In this document: piece after piece, positions 7,074 to 14,858 of the stretch
Layout: every line of letters begins with the position of its first letter
Numbering within the stretch: position 1 is the first letter of the stretch
Assembly (NCBI RefSeq): GCF_000170895.1
Contig: NZ_ABCS01000021.1
Span: 61,785-125,784, forward strand
Source: Plesiocystis pacifica SIR-1
GTDB taxonomy: Bacteria > Myxococcota_A > Polyangia > Nannocystales > Nannocystaceae
DNA: 64,000 bases
Reading direction: 5' to 3'
Program-made: the position numbers and the translations under genes
The notes under the pieces: generated by a model
Databases searched by the model: none
What the model was told of the DNA's origin: nothing
The model's input: the letters and a program-made list of their open reading frames with translations, nothing else

Positions 7074-9362
7074 GTGTTCGCAGCGCTGATTATTGACGCC
7101 GACGCCGACGCCCGAAGTGTGATCGAGGGTTCGCTGACTCCCTTTGGTGTGGAGTTCACGAACTCGCAAGAGCCCAGCGAGGCCATGAACATGGCCCGCG
7201 CCGCCACGCCGGACATCATCTTCCTGCGGGTCGAGCTGCCCGGCGCCTCGGGCTTTTCGGTGTGCAACAAGCTGCGTCGCAACGCCGAGACCAAGGACAT
7301 CCCGCTGATCATGTACGCCTCGGAGGTCACCGAGGACGTGTTCGCGCAGCACGGGAAGCTCAAGACTCGCGCGGACGAGTACATGCGCCTGCCGGTCAAC
7401 GCGAGCGCGCTGCTCGAGACCGTGCGCACCCTCTTGCCCCTGCCGTCCGAGCCCATCAACGGGGGCGGGGCTGGGGCTGCGTCCGAGGGCGCCGTCGACT
7501 GGGCGGCCGAGGCAGCCGAAGAGGCGGCCGAGGAGGCCGACTTCGACGGGGACTTTGGCGAGATCGAGATGGCGGAAGAAGAGCCGGAGCCGGGCGCCGA
7601 GCCCCTCGCGGACATCGACGCGGCCTTCGACGCGTTGACCTTCGAGGACGACGACGACGACGACTTCCAGATCGAGCCGGAGGACGAGGTGGTGCCGGCG
7701 GAGGCCGAGGCAGAGGCCGCAGCCGAGGACGACGCCGCCGTCGCGGCGGAGGCCGCCGAGGCTGCTCCCGCCCCCGCTGAAGATCACGCCGAGGAGCTCG
7801 TGTCGGAGTTCGACCTCGACGACGAGTTCGACATCGACGAGGACGAGCCCGAGGTCGCCATGGAGGTCGAGGAGCCGGAGCCCGAGGCCGCCATGGAGGT
7901 CGAGGAGCCGGAGCCGGAGCCCGAGCTGGAGGTCGAGGAGCCGGAGCCCGAGCTCGCGCTGGAGGTCGAGGAGCCGGAGCCGGAGCTGGAACCCGAGCCG
8001 GAGCTGGGACCCGAGCCCGAGCTGGAACCCGAGCCCGAGCCAGAACCCGAGATTTCCGTCGATCTCGAGCCCGTGGCGGAGGTGTCCGTGTCCGAGGTCG
8101 CCGACGCGCCGGAGCCCGTCGAGCGCGAGAGCTCGGGGGCCAAGCGCTCGGCCCGACGCGAGGTCCTGCGTCTCAAGTCGGAGCTGAACAAGAAAGAGCG
8201 CGAGCTGCTGGCGCTGCGCGACGAGCTGGAGTCCAAGGAGCGGGCCATCCTCGACGCCAAGCACCGCGCGCGCGCGCTCCAGGCCGAGGTCGGCGAGGCC
8301 GAGGCCAAGACCCTCGAGCTCGAAGAGCAAGTCATCGTCGCCCAGGAGGAGGCCGAGGCCGCCTCGCGCAACGCCGAGAGCGCGCGCAAGCGGGAAGAGG
8401 GCCTCAAAGGTCGCCTCGACGCCGCGCTCAAAAAGTCCAAGGAGCTCGAGGCCAAGCTCGACGAGGCCGACGAGAAGTTGGCCAGCAGCGGCGAGCAGGC
8501 GACCCAGATCGAGGGCCTCGAGGCCCGGATTGGCGAGCTCGAGGGCGAGCTGAGCGCGGCCAAGGGCGCGGCCGAGAGCGCCGAAGGAGCGCGCGAAGCC
8601 CTGGCTGCCGAGCTGGCCGAGGCCAACAGCGGCGGCGCCGAGCTTGGCGAGAAGCTCGAGGCGGCGGAGGCCAAGGCTGCAGAGCTCGAGGCCAAGGCCG
8701 CAGAGCTCGAGGCCAAGGCCGCAGAGCTCGAGGCCAAGATCGCCGAGTCCGAGGAGGCCAAGACCAAGGCCGAGGGCGAGCTCGGGGAGAAGCTCGAGGC
8801 GGCGGAGGCCAAGGTGGCGGAGCTCGAGACCAAGCTCAGCGAGCAGGCCGAAGAGCACACCGACGAGATTGCCTTTTACGAGCAGCGCGCCGACGGGATG
8901 CGCTCGCAGCTCGAGGCCGCCAAGACCGAGGCCGACAAGACCGGCGAGGAGGCCAAGGCCGAGCGCGAGAAGCTCGAGGGCGAGATCGCGGCGAAGGGCG
9001 AGGCCATCGAGACGCTCGAGGGCGAGGTCGCGGCGAAGGGCGAGACGATCGAAGCGCTCGAGGGCGAGATCGCGGCGAAGGGCGAGACGATCGAAGCGCT
9101 CGAGGGCGCGGTCGCGTCGAAGGGCGAGACCATCGAGACGCTCGAGGGTGAGGTCGCGGCGAAGGGCGAGAAGATCCAAGCGCTCGAGGGCGAGCTGGCC
9201 GAGGTCACGGGCAAGGCGGACGCCTTCCGCACCGAGACCGAGGAGCGCCTCGCCGAGCTCGAGACCAAGCAGGGCGAGCTCGAGTCGCAGCTGTCGGCTC
9301 GGGCGGACGCGGCGCGGCGGGCCCAGCAGGCCCTCGCGGTCGCGCTCAAGGTCCTCGATTAG
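7074..9362 (+). CDS. FrzS/AglZ-like motility protein: pseudo-receiver plus long coiled coil
   Basis: Residues 1-125 are a receiver-like domain whose second half, AQHGKLKTRADEYMRLPVNA, closely resembles the Myxococcus FrzS and AglZ motility proteins. The phosphoacceptor aspartate is replaced (LRVELPG, Arg52), and the conserved Lys-Pro near the end is Leu-Pro, so phosphorylation is unlikely, as in those proteins. Residues about 125-345 are acidic, with repeats such as VEEPEPE. Residues about 350-762 are a long coiled coil ending with 14-residue repeats of the form AAKGETIEALEGE. FrzS and AglZ act in polar pilus and gliding machinery in Myxococcus. The start is GTG. Direct repeats upstream may control it. 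Family assignment is inference from pattern; the detailed role is untested. Confidence 0.75.
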   Translation: MFAALIIDADADARSVIEGSLTPFGVEFTNSQEPSEAMNMARAATPDIIFLRVELPGASGFSVCNKLRRNAETKDIPLIMYASEVTEDVFAQHGKLKTRADEYMRLPVNASALLETVRTLLPLPSEPINGGGAGAASEGAVDWAAEAAEEAAEEADFDGDFGEIEMAEEEPEPGAEPLADIDAAFDALTFEDDDDDDFQIEPEDEVVPAEAEAEAAAEDDAAVAAEAAEAAPAPAEDHAEELVSEFDLDDEFDIDEDEPEVAMEVEEPEPEAAMEVEEPEPEPELEVEEPEPELALEVEEPEPELEPEPELGPEPELEPEPEPEPEISVDLEPVAEVSVSEVADAPEPVERESSGAKRSARREVLRLKSELNKKERELLALRDELESKERAILDAKHRARALQAEVGEAEAKTLELEEQVIVAQEEAEAASRNAESARKREEGLKGRLDAALKKSKELEAKLDEADEKLASSGEQATQIEGLEARIGELEGELSAAKGAAESAEGAREALAAELAEANSGGAELGEKLEAAEAKAAELEAKAAELEAKAAELEAKIAESEEAKTKAEGELGEKLEAAEAKVAELETKLSEQAEEHTDEIAFYEQRADGMRSQLEAAKTEADKTGEEAKAEREKLEGEIAAKGEAIETLEGEVAAKGETIEALEGEIAAKGETIEALEGAVASKGETIETLEGEVAAKGEKIQALEGELAEVTGKADAFRTETEERLAELETKQGELESQLSARADAARRAQQALAVALKVLD

Positions 9363-9567
9363 TCGGATGTGCTGCTCCTGGCCGCTCCCCGCGGCCAGCG
9401 AGGGCCGGCTCACGCTGCGCTCGAGAGGCCCCTGAACCGCGCACAGCGGGCTTGGGGGCCTTTTGGCGCGCTGAGCTTGCGCCTCGCCCCAAGTGATCGC
9501 ACAACTCCGGCCGCTGACCGGAGCTCGTGGCTGGACGCGAGGTGTAGGGGTCAGTTTCGCGTGTCCC

Positions 9568-11319
9568 ATGAGCGACGTCGTTTTCGGCGAAACCTCCAAC
9601 CTCAAGCCGAGCCAGGCCCGCACCCTCGCGCGCCTGGGTGAGCGGCGGGTGTCTGCCGACGCGGTCGTCAGCGCGCCGCTGGCCCGCGACCTGCTCGCCC
9701 TGTCCCACGAGCTCAACCGGCGCATCGGTCTGTTCCTCGATCGCCGAGGCCGGGTCAACCGGGTGATCCTCGGCGACGCGCACAGCCTCGAGCTCCCCGA
9801 GTTCGAGCGTGTGCGCGGCGCGGACGGCCGCCTTCGGGGCATCCGCCTGGTGCTCACCCACCTCGTCCCCGACCCCCTCGATCGCGAGGAGCTCGCCGAC
9901 CTCGCCAAGCTGCGCCTCGACATGGTCGCGGCGCTGCACGACAGCCCGGGCGGGATGCACGTCGACATCGCTTGCCTCGAGCCCGCGCGCGAAAAGGGCA
10001 AGGGCTTTGCGATCCGCCGCATCGACCGGGCCCCGGTCGCGCTCTTGTCCCCGGACGCAGGCGGCCGCAACCGCGAGGCGCACCCGCGCCCGGACCTGCC
10101 CTCGGACTTCACCGCCTTCATCCGCGAGCTCGAGGGCCTGCTGGTCGCGGCGACGGCCCAGACCAAGGCCGCGGGCACCGGGACCCGGGCCATGGTCCTC
10201 CAGGTGCACACCGATCAGATGAACCGCGAGGGCGGCATCGAGGCCCGCCAGGCCGAGCTGCGCGAGCTGTGTCGGACCGCCGGGGTCGACCTGGTCGAGC
10301 TGGTCTGCCAGCGCCGCCGCTACCCCGACCCGCGCACCTTCCTGGGCTCGGGCAAGCTGCGCGAGGTGTTGATCAGCGCCCTCGAGCAGGACGTCGAGCT
10401 GTTGATCTGCGACCCGGAGCTGAGCGCCTCGCAGGCCCGGGTGATCGCCGACTCGACGGACCTGGGCGTCATCGATCGGACCATGCTGATCCTCGATATC
10501 TTCGCCCAGCACGCGCGCAGCAGCGACGGCAAGCTGCAGGTCGAGCTCGCGCAGCTTCGCTACCGCCTGCCGCGGATGATCGGCAAGGGCACGATGATGT
10601 CGCGCCTCGGCGGCGGCATCGGCGGGCGCGGCCCGGGTGAGAGCAAGCTCGAGGTCGATCGCCGCCGGGCTCAAAAGCGCATCAACGAGCTCGAGAAGCG
10701 GCTCCAGAAGCTCCAGCGCCAACGCGACCAGCGACGCGCCAGGCGGCGGCGCAGCGACGTGCCCGTGGTCGCGATCGTCGGCTACACCAACGCCGGGAAG
10801 AGCACGCTGCTCAACACCGTGACCGAGTCCGAGGTCATCGCCGAGAACAAGCTGTTCGCAACGCTGGACCCCACCGTCCGCCGGGTCCGCTTCCCCGACG
10901 AGCGCGAGGTCGTCATGCTCGACACCGTGGGCTTCATCCGCGAGCTGCCGCCCGCGCTGATGCAGGCCTTCTCGGCCACCCTCGAGGAGGTCGCCGAGGC
11001 CGACCTGCTGCTGCACGTCGTCGACGCCACGGACCCGGACAACACCCAGCAGATCCGCACCGTGGAGAAGATCCTCGGGGACCTCGGGGCCGGCGGGGTC
11101 GAGCGCTTCATGGTCTACAACAAGTGCGACCTGCTGCCGCCGGAGCTGATCTTGCCGCCGGAGGAGCAAAAGCAGGGCAGCTTCCAGATCAGCGCCCAGG
11201 ACCGCCGGAGCACCCGCGGCTTGATGCTCGCCATCGAAGAGCGGCTGTGGCAGCGCGGCAAGGTCGACTCGCCCCGGCCCGACTACGCGGTGGACGGGTC
11301 CGAGCCGGTCGAGGACTAA
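9568..11319 (+). CDS. hflX: GTPase HflX
   Basis: Ribosome-associated GTPase that splits or rescues stalled ribosomes. The central HflX domain (VHTDQMNREGGIEARQAELR onward, then RRRYPDPRTFLGSGK) is followed by an arginine-rich helical linker and the G domain: GYTNAGKST (P-loop), DTVGF (G3) and YNKCD (G4). From the ATG before SDVVFGETSN it has 583 residues, well above the roughly 430 of Escherichia coli HflX. The extra N-terminal part of about 180 residues contains RRGRVNRVILGDAH and LVLTHLVPDPLDREELADLA, as in the long forms of other bacteria. Its TAA stop lies three bases before a mobile element. Confidence 0.95.
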   Translation: MSDVVFGETSNLKPSQARTLARLGERRVSADAVVSAPLARDLLALSHELNRRIGLFLDRRGRVNRVILGDAHSLELPEFERVRGADGRLRGIRLVLTHLVPDPLDREELADLAKLRLDMVAALHDSPGGMHVDIACLEPAREKGKGFAIRRIDRAPVALLSPDAGGRNREAHPRPDLPSDFTAFIRELEGLLVAATAQTKAAGTGTRAMVLQVHTDQMNREGGIEARQAELRELCRTAGVDLVELVCQRRRYPDPRTFLGSGKLREVLISALEQDVELLICDPELSASQARVIADSTDLGVIDRTMLILDIFAQHARSSDGKLQVELAQLRYRLPRMIGKGTMMSRLGGGIGGRGPGESKLEVDRRRAQKRINELEKRLQKLQRQRDQRRARRRRSDVPVVAIVGYTNAGKSTLLNTVTESEVIAENKLFATLDPTVRRVRFPDEREVVMLDTVGFIRELPPALMQAFSATLEEVAEADLLLHVVDATDPDNTQQIRTVEKILGDLGAGGVERFMVYNKCDLLPPELILPPEEQKQGSFQISAQDRRSTRGLMLAIEERLWQRGKVDSPRPDYAVDGSEPVED

Positions 11320-11322
11320 AGG

Positions 11323-11587
11323 CTAGCAGGACATCGGAGAAGTCCTCACGACACCTCGCTTGGTCTTTTCGCCGAGCTCTTTGTCGCCAAAACTTGCGGT
11401 GGGATCCACCACAGCGGCGCTTTGGCTCCGCGATCTCGACGAAAATCCACGGCGCGAGGAGCCGCGATGACTTCTCCGATGCCCTACCGAGAAAGGCAGC
11501 CGCCCACGGGTTCAACGCCAGCTGAGTCCGTGGACGACGCTTTCGTGGATCATGGGTCCCGGCGCGGCCGGGGTGGGCGACTGCTAG
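11323..11587. mobile_element. Composite palindromic element, copy A (modules Q then inverted P)
   Basis: Begins CTAGCAGGACATCGGAG and ends GGGCGACTGCTAG, giving perfect CTAGCAG/CTGCTAG ends. The first about 160 bases (module Q) have imperfect inverted ends: CATCGGAGAAGTCCTC on the left and the complement of CATCGGAGAAGTCATC on the right. The remaining about 101 bases are module P in reverse. It has no coding capacity, so it resembles a MITE moved by an enzyme encoded elsewhere. It lies three bases after the hflX stop, and its right end contributes the TAG stop of the convergent chelatase gene. The total length, 265 bp, equals copy B. Confidence 0.85.
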
Positions 11588-11970
11588 AGTCGGTCGAGGG
11601 CCGCGGCGGCGAGGGCTTCGATGACCCGCGGGTCGTCGCCCAGGGCCCCCGGCGCGAGCTCGATGCGCAGCGCGGGGAAGCGGGCCTGGGCGGCCTCGAC
11701 GGTCGCCGGGATGTCGCGCTTGACGTGCTTGCCTCCGGGCGAGAGCAGGGCCGCGATCACCCGCACCCGGGTCGAGCCGGCCTCGGCCAGGGTGGCGATG
11801 GCGTCGTCGAGGTGCGGCTCGTGGGCGAGATAGGCCAGGGCCACGCGCTCGCAGCCCAGGCGCTCGGCGAGCTGCGTGGCCAGGGCCTCGAGGGGGCGGC
11901 GCCAGTCTGGGTCTGGAGAGCCGTGGGCGACGAGGGCCAGTCCGGCGGGGGCGTCGGCGGGGTCGGTCAC
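11584..11970 (-). CDS. cbiX: Small CbiX/SirB-type chelatase
   Basis: A 128-residue single-domain class II chelatase-like protein. It shows the active-site LALVAHGSPDPDWRRPLEAL at the N-terminus and PGGKHVKRDIP near residue 78, holding the two histidines that bind metal and tetrapyrrole in CbiX/SirB enzymes. The length matches the short form that acts as a homodimer. It probably inserts cobalt or iron into sirohydrochlorin for cobalamin or sirohaem synthesis; which metal cannot be told. The start is GTG. No other tetrapyrrole gene is nearby. Its stop codon lies inside the end of mobile element copy A, so the original C-terminus may have been altered by the insertion. Confidence 0.85.
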   Translation of the reverse strand: MTDPADAPAGLALVAHGSPDPDWRRPLEALATQLAERLGCERVALAYLAHEPHLDDAIATLAEAGSTRVRVIAALLSPGGKHVKRDIPATVEAAQARFPALRIELAPGALGDDPRVIEALAAAALDRL

Positions 11971-12119
11971 CGAGACGCTCTAGCAGATTGGCAGAGAGAC
12001 GGCAGAAATCAGCGTTGGGAGGCCACACAGCGCCCCGTGTCGAGGGGGCGGGGCGTGCCTCGAGCTCCGTTCGCACCTTCGAATGCCGCGAGAATGGAAA
12101 CCCGACTACCCTGGCCCGC

Positions 12120-13382
12120 GTGAACGAGCCGCTCGATGTCGCGGTCGTGGGCGCTGGCTTTTGCGGCCTCGCCACCGCCGCGGCCCTGAAGACCTACGCC
12201 ACCCCAAGCTTCGCCGTGTTCGAGGCCGGCGGAGGCCCAGGCCACTTTTGGACCGGCAACTACGACCGGATTCACCTGCACTCTCCCTGGCACGACCTGC
12301 CCGCAGACGGAGGTTTGGGCGCCAGCTTTCCGATGTTCAAGGCGCGCGCGGAGGTCCTGCGCTACCTCGGGGCCTACGCCGAGCACCACGCGCTGACGCC
12401 CCACATCTGGACCCAGACCCCCGTCACGCAGCTGAGTCGAGACGGAAGCGAGCGCCACCCCTGGCGGATCGTCAGCGCCAAGGGCGAGCACCTCGCGCGC
12501 CACCTCGTCGTCGCCACGGGTGCGCTGCGCGTGCCCTGGGAGCCCGAGCTCGCCGGTCGCAAAGACTTCACCGGCGTCGTGACCCACAGCCGGGCCTACC
12601 GCAACGCCAAGCCCTACGCGGGCAAGCGGGCGGTGGTCGTGGGCAGCGGGAACTCGGCGGCCGAGATCGCCCTGGACCTCGCCCAAGGAGGCGCGAGCTC
12701 GGTGACCTTGCTGGTCAAGGGCCCGCGTCACTTCATGAAGCTCGGCGCGATGACGCGGATGATCCAGTTCGCCAAGCTGTTCGGCATGGCGGGCCCCAAG
12801 CAGGTCCGCCGCGCCCACCCGATCACCTGGGGCTCGGACGCGTACTGGGACAAGTTGCGCGCCTTCGACAAGATGACGCGCCTGTTCAGTCAGGATCTGC
12901 GCGCCTTCGGGATCCACCCGCCCGAGCGCGGGCCGAGCGAAGAGGGGATGGTCGCGGGGCGCATCGGGGTCATGGACGTCGGGGCGATCGCGGCGATCCG
13001 CAGCGGCGCGATCGAGGTCCGGCGCGGCCACGTCGCGGGCTTCACCGCAGACGGCGTCGGCCTGGACAGCGGCGGCGAGCTCCCGGCGGACCTCGCCGTG
13101 CTCGCCACGGGCTTTCGCCACGGGCTCGGAGCCTTCCTCCCCGAGGTCGACGCCCTCCTCGAGCCCCGGCTGGAGTGGCCCGAGCCCATGCCCGCCACCG
13201 ACCACCGCTGCCGCTCGACGATCCACTCGGATCTGTGGTTCGCGGGCTGGGAGCTCGGGCTGCTGGGCGGCCTGCACTGGGGCCTGTGGGGCTGGGAGGT
13301 CGGCGAGAAGATCGCCACGGAGCTCGGGACCTTCCGCGCGTCGATGCGGCCACCAGACATCGGCGCCGAGCCCTGGCGTTGA
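12120..13382 (+). CDS. Flavin-containing monooxygenase
   Basis: An NAD(P)H- and FAD-dependent oxidoreductase of 420 residues. The FAD Rossmann motif GAGFCGLATA lies near residue 11, the second dinucleotide motif GSGNSAAEIALDLA near residue 178, and the family fingerprint FTGVVTHSRAY between them (pattern FxGxxxHxxxY). This belongs to the FMO/Baeyer-Villiger group that oxygenates small soft nucleophiles or ketones; the substrate is unknown. The GTG before NEPLDVAVV is chosen because the open frame upstream is unlike a protein. It is transcribed convergently with the serA-like gene; a strong hairpin separates them. Confidence 0.85.
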   Translation: MNEPLDVAVVGAGFCGLATAAALKTYATPSFAVFEAGGGPGHFWTGNYDRIHLHSPWHDLPADGGLGASFPMFKARAEVLRYLGAYAEHHALTPHIWTQTPVTQLSRDGSERHPWRIVSAKGEHLARHLVVATGALRVPWEPELAGRKDFTGVVTHSRAYRNAKPYAGKRAVVVGSGNSAAEIALDLAQGGASSVTLLVKGPRHFMKLGAMTRMIQFAKLFGMAGPKQVRRAHPITWGSDAYWDKLRAFDKMTRLFSQDLRAFGIHPPERGPSEEGMVAGRIGVMDVGAIAAIRSGAIEVRRGHVAGFTADGVGLDSGGELPADLAVLATGFRHGLGAFLPEVDALLEPRLEWPEPMPATDHRCRSTIHSDLWFAGWELGLLGGLHWGLWGWEVGEKIATELGTFRASMRPPDIGAEPWR

Positions 13383-13389
13383 GCGGTCA

Positions 13390-13437
13390 GAGGGTCGGCC
13401 AAAACGAATTTGGCCAACCCTCTGTCTGTTTTAGCCG
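13390..13437. terminator. Bidirectional terminator-like hairpin, dispersed copy 1
   Basis: AGAGGGTCGGCCAAA pairs with TTTGGCCAACCCTCT around a short loop, one of the longest stems in the window, followed by TCTGTCTGTTTT. It sits between two convergent genes and would stop transcription from either side. Nearly the same sequence recurs at 41510-41556, also between convergent genes. Confidence 0.7.
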
Positions 13438-13454
13438 TGGGGGCAGAGCAGGGC

Positions 13455-14663
13455 TCAGCGAGCGGTCCGCAGGTCCACGCCGAGCACGTCCGCGTGGGCC
13501 CGGATGTCGTCGAGCAGGTCGGCGCTGGGCTCGTTCTCGACGGCGATGGTCGCCGACGCGGCGCCCTCGGCCCCCTTGAACACCACGTTGTGCATGTCCT
13601 GGACGTTGAGCTGGTGCTTGCGCAGGGCGTCGAGGATGCTGGCCAGCACGCCCACGCGGTCGTGGTGGCGGACGACGAGGGTGTGGCGGGCGGGGCCGTG
13701 GTCGTCGAGGTTGACGGTGTTGGGCACGACGCCGCGATCGGCGAAGCTAGTCACGATGCGGATGGCCTCGGCGGCGATGGCCTCGGCGGCTTGCTGGGTC
13801 GAGGCGCCGATGTGCGGGGTGCCGTAGACGCCCTCGAGCTTGCGCAGCTCGAGGTTGAACTCGGCCTTGCCGCCGCTGGGCTCGTCCTCGTAGACGTCGA
13901 GGCCGGCGCGGATGCGGCCAGCGGCCACGGCTTCGCTGAGGGCCCGGTCGTCGACGACGCCCCCGCGCGCGGTGTGGACGAGCACGGCGCCCTCGGGCAT
14001 GAGCGCGAGCTGAGGCGCGCCGATGAGGTGGCGGGTGCTCTCGCGGTAGGGCACGTGCACGCTGACCACGTCGCTGTCGCCGAGCAGGGCGTCGAGGCTG
14101 GGCGCGACCTCGACGTCGTAGGCGTCGGCGCGCTCGGCCGTGAGCGTGGGCGAGTAGGCCCGGACCTGCATGCCGAAGGCGAGGGCCCGGGTGGCGACCT
14201 CGCGGGCGATGGACCCGAAGCCGACCAGGCCCAGGCGGCGACCGTAGAGGCCGCGGCCGGTGCCGTACTTCTTTTTGTTCCACACGCCCGCGCGCAGGTC
14301 GGCGTTGGCGTCGGGGATGCGCCGGTCGAGGGCGAGCATCAGGCCCATGGTCAGCTCGGCGACGGCGATGGCGTTCTTGCCCGGGCAGTTGGCCACGAAG
14401 ATGCCCAGGCGGCTGGCGGCCTCGAGGTCGATGGTGTTGACGCCCGCGCCCGCGCGGATGACGAGGGCCAGGCCCTCGGCGGCCTCGAAGGAGGTGGCCG
14501 TGACCTTGGTCGAGCGCACGATCAGGATCTCGGGGCGCTTGGCGGCCAGGGTCTCGGGGAGATCGCCGGCGCTGAGGCTGGGCTCGGACAGGACCTCGTG
14601 GCCGAGCTCGCTGAGCCGCTCGATGCCGCGGGGGTGGAACTTGTCGGCGATCAAAATACGCAT
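13455..14663 (-). CDS. serA: D-3-phosphoglycerate dehydrogenase-like 2-hydroxyacid dehydrogenase with ACT domain
   Basis: A 402-residue protein. The NAD-binding motif GLVGFGSIAREVA lies near residue 147, and the catalytic residues of the D-isomer-specific dehydrogenases are visible as HTARGGVVD (Arg), the Glu in DVYEDEP and TPHIGAS (His). Residues about 325-402 form an ACT-type domain (HTLVVRHHDRVGVLASILDA), usual in SerA for serine feedback. The expected reaction is oxidation of 3-phosphoglycerate, the first step of serine synthesis. The length suits SerA enzymes with one C-terminal regulatory domain. The start ATG (MRILIADKF) is unambiguous. Another 2-hydroxyacid substrate is possible. Confidence 0.85.
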   Translation of the reverse strand: MRILIADKFHPRGIERLSELGHEVLSEPSLSAGDLPETLAAKRPEILIVRSTKVTATSFEAAEGLALVIRAGAGVNTIDLEAASRLGIFVANCPGKNAIAVAELTMGLMLALDRRIPDANADLRAGVWNKKKYGTGRGLYGRRLGLVGFGSIAREVATRALAFGMQVRAYSPTLTAERADAYDVEVAPSLDALLGDSDVVSVHVPYRESTRHLIGAPQLALMPEGAVLVHTARGGVVDDRALSEAVAAGRIRAGLDVYEDEPSGGKAEFNLELRKLEGVYGTPHIGASTQQAAEAIAAEAIRIVTSFADRGVVPNTVNLDDHGPARHTLVVRHHDRVGVLASILDALRKHQLNVQDMHNVVFKGAEGAASATIAVENEPSADLLDDIRAHADVLGVDLRTAR

Positions 14664-14858
14664 CGCCCGAGGGGTAACACGGGCAGGGGGCCCGTGGCGG
14701 CGGCGATGGCTCTCGGCTCGGGCGGGAATGAGTGCGCGGGCTCTCGCGTCGCGCAGGTGGTGCTCGACTTGCGTCGCGGAGGTTACGGACTCACTGGGCT
14801 CACCGGGCTCACCGAGCTCGGCAGGGCGACCCCTTGGCAAGGCGGGGTCAGGCCCGGT

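Noticed and set aside
6726..10211. Very long minus-strand open frame antisense to the FrzS/AglZ-like gene
   Set aside because: It mirrors the Glu/Ala/Lys-rich coding strand and gives Leu/Gly-rich then Arg/Ser-rich nonsense; the plus strand holds clear domains.
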